In this document: positions 56,333-64,000 of the stretch, piece after piece
Layout of the letters: each line of letters starts with the position of its first letter
How positions within the stretch are numbered: position 1 is the stretch's first letter
NCBI GenBank assembly: GCA_030762935.1
Contig: CM060900.1
Span: 399,933,132 to 399,997,131 of the forward strand
DNA from: Hymenopus coronatus
Taxonomy: Eukaryota; Arthropoda; Insecta; Mantodea; Hymenopodidae
Reading direction: 5' to 3'
Length of the DNA stretch: 64,000 nt
Made by a program: the position numbers and the translations under genes
The notes under the pieces: model-generated
Told to the model about the DNA's origin: nothing
Seen by the model: only the letters and a program-made list of their open reading frames with translations
Database searches by the model: none

Positions 56333-56584
56333 CTATTAGTATGATGCGTCCTAGAGGGTTGAGAAAGTTTTGGTTTCTGGCAAAATGTGCTCCTCCAACA
56401 CTGTCAATTATAATATCAAACTTTGTTCCATCCTGACAGAGCTGAGACTCATAGGAGTCCCTGTCAAGAACATGACTAACTCCATGAGACAGAGCAGCTT
56501 CCTTTTTAGCTGCAGAACAAGTTCCATATATTGTCACATCTGGTATTGTTTTTGCCAACTGCGTAGCAGCACAACCTACTCCAC
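56333..56584 (-). CDS. VAT1: VAT-1-like gene, Rossmann-fold exon
   Basis: The acceptor CTTTTCATACAG precedes GTGGAGTAGGTTGTG, and the donor is ATAG|GTGAAT. The 252 bases begin and end in phase 1. Joined to the upstream exon, the frame reads SCAG-GVGCAATQLAKTI. This is the Gly-rich nucleotide-binding loop (A-x-GGVG-x-AAxQL) of the MDR superfamily. It is followed by VTIYGTCSAAKKEAALSHGV, FDIIIDSVGGAHFARN and NPLGRIILIG, which line up with VAT-1 homologs (VTVFGTAS..K, VDIVMDPLGG, LKPMGKVVTYG). The protein is a cytosolic or vesicle-associated NADPH-binding oxidoreductase; no membrane segment is seen in these exons. Confidence 0.95.
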
Positions 56585-56589
56585 CTGTA

Positions 56590-58255
56590 TGAAAAGAATA
56601 GTTTCATAAATACCTATTACAGACAAGTATGAGAATTAGCATCTTTCAGTAACTTACTGTACATATTTTGCATCTCTAGTTTCATGCATTTGTTTGAGGA
56701 ATCACAAATTTCCTCAAAAACTGTTGGACATTATTTATCAGCAAGATGGGGTTAACCATGGCAGCAAATGGTGTAGCATGCAGCATATTGCAGAGACTTA
56801 ACAAAAATAACAGAAATGGTACCTACAAATTAAGAGAAGAGGCTAAATATGGACAGATCTGATGATAAAGAGAGGGCTTTTACCAGTGGTAGAAATGAGA
56901 AATACACCAGACCGAAAATGCCTCAACTGTTTGTTTGAGAAAGCACAGTGAATATGAAGTAGGGTCATCAATTCAACTGGTCACAAATTTGCTTAACAAG
57001 AAATAGAAGCCTGCCTTGGTAATGTGGACTTCTAAAACCTAACCTACATATATTTGACACTTTAATTTGGACTGCAATAAAAGAAAACTATTATGATATA
57101 CAGTGTAAATCATCTCCTCACTTTTGTAGTGAAAGCCCAATTTCTTCACTATTTTGTGAAAGAAGTCTTACAACCTTGAAATAGCTTAGCTTCCTTAGGG
57201 ATGCATGTAATTTTAAAATAATAGGCTTTTTCTTTCTCCTATGATAAGAACAAATAAATCTGCATATAGCATTCTGTTGGAGAGAATCTAATTTCTTACC
57301 AGGAGCTTCTAAAAATAATCAAGTTCTTTCCCCTATGATAAGAACAAATAGTCTGCATGTAGCATTCTGCTGAAGAGAATCTAATCTCTTACCAGGAGTT
57401 TCTAATCTTCACAACAATGATTGATTTTCTTCCTTATAATATCCAATTTTTCATTTCCCATTTTAACTAGTGTATTTTTTCTCATTCTAACAGCATGCAA
57501 GCTCTAATGGAGTAGATTATTTTGCATGCTTTTCTCTTACCAAATAAATGTTTATTCAGTTCCTGAGAATGCTCAGTTTTTCTTTTGGCTGAATAATCTT
57601 TGTCACTATTCTTGGCCATGATCAGGAGCATAATTTCAGACTCCGGTTTGGCAGGGTTTGGGGGGGGGGGGAGCAAGATTTTCTGAAGCACTTTCCTTAC
57701 TTTTCATGTGAATTTTAACAACAAATTTTTCATAAAAGAGAATTATCTTTTACTCCTTAAATGTAAAATAGGTGTACTAAAAGTACAGTTCTTATGAGTT
57801 TTCTTTTGGTAGAGCAGTACTAACCAATAGCCTAATTTGTTCACAAAATTTAGCATAACAATTGACCCCTACCCCCTAACCAAATGATACCCCTCAACAT
57901 GATTGACATCCATTAAAAGTGTATAGAAAATTGTAACATAAAAAACACCACATTCATGCATGCACATAAGTACACAGTGATGGCATATATAGTTGTTATG
58001 GAAGCATCCTAGCTCTAATTTTCTGTTTTATCTACATACCAATATCACAACCATTATGATGCTTCAATCCCCCTCCCAACATTTTAAATCTTTGATGTTT
58101 TATAACATCCTTTAAAGCACATGTTCTGCAAATGTCAGTCACTTCCTTAATGTGCAATTATATCTATTCATCAAGACATCTAACCACTTTTCTTGCTTTA
58201 AAACATGAGGAGTTGACATGCAGAGGCGAACAGTTATACAGTTTTTCACAATCGA
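56590..58255. other. Intron stretch with a tandem duplication
   Basis: Mostly unique AT-rich sequence. Two tandem ~90-bp units at 57229-57320 and 57321-57405 share CTATGATAAGAACAAATA and AGAATCTAATYTCTTACCAG. A G-run lies at 57661-57671. Confidence 0.5.
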
Positions 58256-58256
58256 C

Positions 58257-58455
58257 ATAGGCTGTGCTGTGGCTGAGTGGTTAGATCACTTGCGCCTCAC
58301 CTAGATGGCCCGGGTTCGATCCCAAGCGATGCATGCAAGATTTGTGGTGGACAAAGCGGCACAGGGGTGGGTTTTTGCCAGGTTCTCCGGTTTCCTCCAC
58401 CATTGCATACCACTAGTGTTCCATCTTTGTTCATGTATCATCAGTGTCACCGCCA
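58257..58455 (+). repeat. tRNA-derived SINE, family S2, copy 3
   Basis: Best-preserved head of the family: GTGGCTGAGTGGTTAGATCA (A-box region) and GGTTCGATCCC (B box). The body includes TTTGTGGTGGACAAAGCGGC and CAGGTTCTCCGGTTTCCTCC. It ends in an A-rich tail at 58457. Confidence 0.85.
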
Positions 58456-58459
58456 TAAA

Positions 58460-58690
58460 AAAAAATTGACATAGAACTTATCTCAACTATACATATGAAT
58501 GAAAGCAACATATTGATATGCAAACACCTTTATTTTGTATCCAAAAAGCAATTTTTGTGTGTAAAATAAATCTAAACTGAAAATATTCCTTTAAAAAGTA
58601 CATTTAAATATGGACATGTTCTCGTTTGCATGATCCACTTTGACATGTTCGCCTTTGAATGAATTTAGAAAGTCAAAATCTTAAAATAAG
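58460..58690. other. Intron stretch, AT-rich
   Basis: Nothing was recognised. Confidence 0.3.
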
Positions 58691-58720
58691 AACTATAGCT
58701 TTCCTGGCAACATGTTAATT

Positions 58721-58793
58721 CAAGATCTTCTCGGGCTTCTAGCCAGGTAAAAACTTAAAGTTTTTACCTGGCTAGAAGCCCGAGAAGATCTTG
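58721..58793. repeat. Perfect palindrome, 36-bp arms, family 2
   Basis: The arms 58721-58756 and 58758-58793 are exact reverse complements around one base. Both carry CTCGGGCTTCTAGCCAGG as in the palindrome at 36665-36836, and the left flank CTTTCCTGGCAACATGTTAA matches that family. It is a shorter head-to-head joint of the same element end. Confidence 0.93.
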
Positions 58794-58799
58794 AGTCAA

Positions 58800-59080
58800 A
58801 TATCTTGTTGTTTCATAATGACTTGCATGTTATTGAGTAATGCTTCTTATAGTATATCAGATTACCAATCTGTAACATTTTAATATATCATATCATTTAA
58901 AAAAACTATAAACTCACTTCTGCACCTATAGCTTTGTTTTGAAATTTTAACAAAGTTGTGATATTTTGCTTTTTTTTTTTAAGAATCATTTTATTGCATA
59001 AATTAAAGCATAATGACCAAAATGGAATGATGTCAACAAAGACATTGCTTATTATTAGAAAGGTTCTTGAGCTCACACAC
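58800..59080. other. 3' flank of the DUF7869-type gene
   Basis: AT-rich with a poly(T) run at 58971-58980. No gene was recognised. Confidence 0.3.
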
Positions 59081-60870
59081 TTAAACAAACAAACCACAAT
59101 CATCTTCTAAACAGCCACAAGAAATTTCATCTGTCTCTGTGTTGCATGATGTGAGAATAGAGACAATGATGGATGCATACCATCTTAAATTTTGGCGATT
59201 TCTCCAGTCTTCTCCAAAAATAGTTTTCAATAAACCATCAACATCTTTCTTCTTAGCATCTGGGATTAGATGGCGGAGGGGTATTTCAAGTATTGCTTGG
59301 CAGAAGACTTTCATGGTCCATCCACGTTTCAGAAGAGATTTCTGCTCTGGTAGCTCTTGCTGGGACTTGTACAATGCAGGTGCATCCACATCAATATGAA
59401 TTTTTCCCATAGCTTGATACTTTTTAATAAAAATTTGTTTCATTTCACTGATGTGATCTAAATTTCGTAGGCCTTTAGATAGCGATTTCATGTCCATCAC
59501 TCTCCAATCTTCACCAAGGTTTCTTACTTCACCCACTGACTGGTAAACCTCAATACATTCCTCTTTTGTTACAACTGTTGGTTTTCTTTGTAGAAGTTTC
59601 TCCACTCTACCGAAAATGTGGCCAGCAGGTAAGAAACTGTGTCCACGAACTGGAAAAATGAGGTGTATTTCTTCAACAGGACCATCATGTATTCCAAGAC
59701 AATACATGAGTGTGTGAAGCATGACGCTGTTCTTGTTTTGAGCTCCACACCCATCACAGAAAAGTTTCAGTACAGTTTTACCTTTAAAATTGACAGATTT
59801 TAAAAAATGCAATAAGGCTGAAGCCACTTCCGCTGCACAACAGCCTGCCAAATCTTCCGTCCACGTGTAAAATACAGGGTTCACTGATTTCACACTGACA
59901 ATGCACAAACTGTAAAAACTTATCTGCCTGGAGTAAAATACTTCTTGTACAGAACTCTTTGGCAGCGGCTGAACCTGTTGCAAATCAAAACAGAAAGCCA
60001 CTGCCTGTTCATTCTCTTCTCGTAAAAGTTCATAGAAGGCATTTGCCCTTTTTTTGTGGACCCTTTTATGTGTGATAAGCTGTACTTTTTCCTTTTTTGA
60101 AGCCACCTTCATTTGCTCGTCAATTCTTGCGCAGAAACTGCAGATATCTGAAGCAGGATTTTTAAATCCAATGTTATATTCATTCACAAATATTCTACGG
60201 AACATAAATGTAGACACTTTGTTGTCATTGGCCAAAGATTTGTTCTACAGCGCACTTAGTTTCTTTAACTCGCTGTGTAGGTACAGCCGTTGTGATTTTT
60301 GTCGGTTGTAATGACTTTCAGTACAATGCAAATTGTCTATAAATTGTCTAACACTTTTCTGCTTGTTTGCAGATTTATGACTGATGCGATCTTCACCTCT
60401 ATATTCCTTTATTGCTTTTCCTTCTTTTATTTTGTTTGCTATACTATTCAGCCGAGTAGAGTTCATTAGGGTAATATGCATGAAAAATTTCTTGCACACT
60501 GGGTGTATTATGTTTCCATTTTGCGCAAAAAGAGTGTAGTTAACATTAAATTTGCGAGGTTTACTTTCGCCTTCATTGTTTTGAGGTTGCTTTCTTTGAA
60601 CATTTTTCAGTAACATCATGCGTGCAACCATCCTTTCTTCAGCTGCTTTATCTTGAACATTGTAAATTAATTGCCTCAGGTGCAGTGCATCTTGTGGGTG
60701 TATTTCCCGACAAGAGAACTGTTTATTTTGGTGTGAACATGCATGAAAAAAATGAAAGCCTTTTAGTGCAACATATAATTTTTCTTTATCCTTTCACGTT
60801 GCAGTTCATTCCTCTTCCTCTTTCTGCTACCCTGGTTGGCAGTCTTCACAAGTACGTGTTCTTCATCCAT
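59081..60870 (-). pseudogene. DUF7869-type DDE-like protein, nearly intact
   Basis: From ATG 60870 (MDEEHVLVKT, then a basic RKRKRNELQRERIKKNY stretch) a stop and one frameshift near 60745 lead into CSHQNKQFSCREIHPQDALH. One frame then runs to 59081 with a single stop at 60245. In the 384-residue C-terminal part: a Cys pair in SDICSFC (near 60140), a coiled KEKVQL stretch, AVAFCFDLQQVQPLP (first Asp, near 59980), VLKLFCDGCGAQNKNSVM (second Asp, near 59755), and VRGHSFLPAGHIFGRVEK (possible Glu, near 59630). Arthropod DUF7869 proteins have the same series (FDLQQ..LP; YSDNCxGQNKN; GHSxLPxDRDFGxIE). The Asp of that last motif is Gly here. An RNase-H-like transposase role is inference. Confidence 0.75.
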
Positions 60871-60879
60871 TTCACTCAC

Positions 60880-61690
60880 TAACCACAAAGCTGACCTAAT
60901 AATTGCAGTTACTAGATATTAGAATACAATATTACGTGACAACACAAAACATGACAATAATCATACCAGCTGTTCTGCACGGGAATGCCTGGCCTTGAAT
61001 GGAATGGAAATCATGTGAATTAAACCAGAGCCTCCTATTGGTTGTATGGACTAGTTCTTCTTTGCAGGAAATTTATACGTGGACATGTTTGCGTTTGCTT
61101 TGAACCACGCATTTTTACAGGCTTATATCATAGAATATATTTGGGTTTGCTTAAATAGTATTATGTATATACATTCCGCTTATCCTCTAAATACCATTCG
61201 ATATCGTAACTCATTTTTTTTTAAATTTTGGACATGTTCGTGTTTGCGTGTCACCTCCTCATATATAAAATGTAATTCTTATGATTCTTGCCAAAATGTG
61301 CATGAAATAAGACATAGTTCCTGTGATGAATTAACTCCCAGTAATCAGGTCTATCCCATATTATGGTCACATTTGAATTGATTTGGTATTTTATTTAACA
61401 AATCAGAAAGGAATTTGCATTTATGATTTGGGTTATGCAAATCTTACATGTGTTATACATGTCAGGTTATTAATGATGGTTTGCATGTTGCAAGATGTAA
61501 TTATTGATAGGAATTCTGATATCTCATCTTTAGCTGCTAGAAAATTTAAATTGAGATCTCTACAGATTATTAAATATTTATTTCCCCATTTAGTGTACCT
61601 AAATGGGATATTAATGTTTTAAAACTATTTCTAGAAGTCATTAGATGACTTACACATGCATGCAATGAGTACTTTATGGTTAGATATGTA
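60880..61690. other. 5' flank of the DUF7869-type gene and intron
   Basis: Short frames on the plus strand (61079-61381, 61383-61622) lack recognisable motifs. GGACATGTTYGYGTTTGC-like phrases recur at 61081 and 61229, and also near 58612 on the other side of the gene, so they might be terminal or subterminal repeats of the element. Confidence 0.4.
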
Positions 61691-61699
61691 GATTAACAT

Positions 61700-62225
61700 A
61701 TGTTCATAGGCAAAACAGGGGCATTCCTGGGAAATAGATGCATGTTCACCATTGCAGTTGATGCAAGATGGAGTTGATGTGCATCATGCTTGACGTCTCC
61801 GCAATTGACCAACCACTACAAAACTTGCTGGTGTACCCAAAGTGCTGACACTTGTAGCATCTGAGAGGGTTTGGGATGTATGGCCTAACCTCAATGGCTT
61901 CATACCCTGCCTTAATCTCTTGAGGGAGTTCTACCTGATCAAAGATATGGAACAGGGAACGGTTGGCATGAATTCACCATTGACTCTCTGCTGAACACTG
62001 TATACAGCAGTAATGCCTTGTTCTGCAAGATTCTCTTGAATCTCTTCATTTGTCAAACTGTCCATGGCATGGGTGGTGACAACGCAAAGAGTTCCAGGAG
62101 TTCTCGACCTTAACCAGGTAGCTGCCCATCATATTGACTCTCAATAGTTTGGCTGCCTGGGATGCAACCAGGAGCGAGCCATTACAAGATCGACCATACA
62201 ACTTTACTGGACCAGTCATCTTATC
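61700..62225 (-). pseudogene. LINE ORF1 (gag-like) fragment with zinc knuckle
   Basis: On the minus strand a frame starts MTGPVKLYGRSCNGSLLVAS near 62222. After breaks it reads IFDQVELPQEIKAGYEAIEV (near 61940) and NPLRCYKCQHFGYTSKFC (near 61860), a CCHC knuckle with Tyr where the His should be. Zinc-knuckle gag proteins of this kind are ORF1 of I/Jockey LINEs. No RT was found next to it, so the element is truncated. Confidence 0.6.
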
Positions 62226-62229
62226 TAGC

Positions 62230-62985
62230 TTTTTAAATCATAAATGGACTAACCTACTAAAATGTCCTACCTTTTGCTGTTCTCCTAATCACTAAGCAGC
62301 AAGGACCACTGGACTTGACAAGTTTTTTTCCAAATACTAAATTAGTTTTTGTTTTTTGCCATAAAAGATGTCCTGGTCGATTGACTAGGTATGGGCTAGT
62401 CCCTAGCCTCCAATTTAGATAAAGCAGAAACCAAAGCAGTGTATAAGTTGCACACCCTTCCTGGTCACTAAAAAAACAGAAGGCCCAGGCTCAGATATGC
62501 AACCCTCAACCAACCTGGATATCCCTTTCCAATGACATGGGCCTCCATGCAGGTGGGCATTTCTGCTGACTTCCTTACCACTTAGAGGAACCCACATCGA
62601 GGAAGTCAAAGATGGCTGGGGACCCCAGGTACATCAAACACGTAGCTACTGCAATAGGCCCCTGGAGGAGGGAAGGGGAGTTAGAGAGAAAGAGAGTAAA
62701 ATGTGCTTGTTCATATCCTTGAGAGTGCTCACAGCATTATCAGTTGTGACATTAATCAAACGAGATAACTCAACGATAACATGAGACACTCACATTTAGT
62801 AGGCTCTGGGTCCAATTCCCATCAAGCTAGCCACTCTAACCATGGGTTTTTCCATGATTTAAACAGGTTGGTAGGCAAATGCTGGGATGGTTTCTCATCT
62901 ACCACAAATTTCCTGTCCCGTCATTCCTTCTCATTTCATTTTCCTTTTCATGTTTCAGGTGGGCTTTGGCTGTGCATTAACTGTC
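62230..62985. other. Intron stretch, possible LINE 5' end and SINE fragment
   Basis: The part to about 62700 may be the 5' UTR of the LINE fragment. At 62779-62950 a B-box-like GGTCCAATTCC and a CCATGGGTTTTTCCATGATT body suggest a diverged SINE. Confidence 0.35.
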
Positions 62986-62989
62986 ATTT

Positions 62990-63215
62990 TGTTATAGTGT
63001 TTAATGCCCACTATTACTACATATAGCACCACAGGCATTGACACTGATGATACATGGGATGAATATGGAGCACCAGAGAATGCAATGGCAGGAGAAACCG
63101 GAGAACACAAAGTAAACCCGTTGTCCACCATAAATCCCACATGAGGTTGCCTGGGATACAATCCGGTCTGTCTGGGTGAGAGGCAAGTGGTCTAACTACT
63201 CAGCCATGGCACAAC
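62990..63215 (-). repeat. tRNA-derived SINE, family S2, copy 4
   Basis: Minus-strand member with TGGTGGACAACGGGTTTAC, a B-box region degraded to CGGATTGTATCCC, and the head TGCCATGGCTGAGTAGTTAG. Its 3' part contains CATATTCATCCCATGTATCA and ATCAGTGTCAATGCC. Confidence 0.8.
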
Positions 63216-63219
63216 CATT

Positions 63220-63695
63220 ATCAGTCAGCATTGCACGAATGGTGTAGATGCTTGCTCATTGGAAAGTTCTACTTGTTCTGCCAGACCATAGCCTTCTTTG
63301 AGCCACCTAAGATTGGTTGCATTCTTCCAACACTGCCAGGGAGTGACAAAGTCATGTCCAAGTTTGATTTGCCATACAAATGTGCAAAGAACTACATGAT
63401 AGCAAAATTGTGTATCAAACATTTCCAGACAACAGACTCTCAGGTTACCACGGCAAGGTATTGTCAGCCATCATATAGCTTCTTTTGCAGCAGCATGCCA
63501 TACTACCAATTATAACAGAAATTCAACACTTTTTCTATAAAATGACAAAGAATAAAAATATACTCATTTTGAATATTTTAATCTTATCATCAAGATATCC
63601 TCACAGTTTTAGTTTTATGCAACAGTTACCTTCCACCTTGAACAATGCATAATTTATCATTTATTATCTACAGTACAATATAACCTGAATACATT
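63220..63695. other. Intron stretch without recognised gene
   Basis: Short opposed frames at 63225-63515 have no family motif. The rest is AT-rich sequence before the exon donor. Confidence 0.3.
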
Positions 63696-63697
63696 AC

Positions 63698-63908
63698 CTG
63701 CACAGGATTGAATGAAAATTTTTTGGCCTGGTCTTAAGTTACCAACATCAAAAACACAGAAGTATGCAGTCAAATAGTTAGCAGCCATTGCAGCACCTTG
63801 TTTATATGTTACATACTCTGGCAGCATGAAAACATTGCTTACTGGAACCACAACTACTTCACGATATAGATCCCCCTTGAACTGGTAACATAACACTCTG
63901 TCTCCAAC
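63698..63908 (-). CDS. VAT1: VAT-1-like gene, first exon in the window
   Basis: The acceptor TTCTCTAG precedes GTTGGAGACAGAGTG, and the donor is GCAG|GTAATG. The 211 bases start in phase 0 and end in phase 1. They encode VGDRVLCYQFKGDLYREVVV and VFMLPEYVTYKQGAAMAANY, then LTAYFCVFDVGNLRPGQKIF and IQSCAG. VAT-1 homologs have the same order: VGDRV...EEVTVPxxxVFxxPEGxxYEEAAALxxxYLTAYYxLxxxGxLRPGQxVLV. The Pro-Gly-Gln turn leads into the nucleotide-binding fold of the next exon. About 120-150 N-terminal residues must be encoded right of the window. Confidence 0.93.
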
Positions 63909-64000
63909 CTAGAGAATTTCAGAGTAATAAATGAACACATTTAATAAATAGACAAATAATCACAATAGTTAAACCTATTCCTAATAGCTTTAAAAAGTAC

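Noticed and set aside
58277..58474. 65-codon frame with Arg/Pro-rich C-terminus
   Set aside because: It lies entirely inside the S2 SINE.
59139..59399. Plus-strand 86-codon frame
   Set aside because: Antisense shadow of the DUF7869-type gene.

Overview
The window comes from a large animal nuclear genome, most likely an invertebrate and perhaps an arthropod. The species cannot be fixed from the sequence. The evidence is spliced exons with GT/AG borders, AT-rich introns, many microsatellites, tRNA-derived SINEs, and a mix of non-LTR, Penelope-like, Ty3/gypsy, mariner, piggyBac, hAT, P-type and DD82E transposons. There are no operons, bacterial signals or CRISPR arrays.

Only one host gene can be supported: the C-terminal part of a VAT-1-like (synaptic vesicle membrane protein VAT-1 homolog) quinone-oxidoreductase-family protein on the minus strand. 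Four exons (63908-63698, 56584-56333, 36179-35932, 18176-18084) join in phases 1, 1 and 0 into one 267-residue frame ending in a stop codon. The first exons lie beyond the right edge. Introns of about 7, 20 and 18 kb hold nearly everything else right of 18 kb.

Region by region. 1-18 kb (3' of the gene): a mariner carrying a SINE, Penelope-like C-terminal remnants, a decayed minus-strand LINE of the I/Jockey type, simple repeats, four copies of a ~0.9 kb repeat with an internal (TG)n tract (called R1 here), a broken piggyBac transposase, and a perfect 70-bp-arm palindrome. 18-36 kb (last intron): a LINE with an SGNH-hydrolase ORF1 beside a Penelope-like element, both inside inverted terminal sequences related to that palindrome; an internally deleted gypsy; a decayed LINE interrupted by a fold-back SINE pair; a DD82E (Sailor-type) transposase with three stops in one frame; and a piggyBac-type MITE. 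36-56 kb (middle intron): a long-TIR mariner inside an R1 copy, a THAP/P-type transposase, a gypsy element with a 3' LTR, a cluster of R1 copies, a hAT transposase, and two palindromes (one with an imperfect 85-bp arm, one of ~100 bp arms). 56-64 kb (first intron seen): a nearly intact DUF7869-type DDE-like gene, a LINE ORF1 remnant, SINEs, and another palindrome of the same family as the one at 36.7 kb.

The most interesting items are the four long near-perfect palindromes, apparently head-to-head Penelope-like ends without bodies; the DUF7869-type gene; the DD82E transposase; the R1 family; and the fold-back SINE pair with an 8-bp target duplication. All family names come from recognised motifs read by eye, not from database searches.
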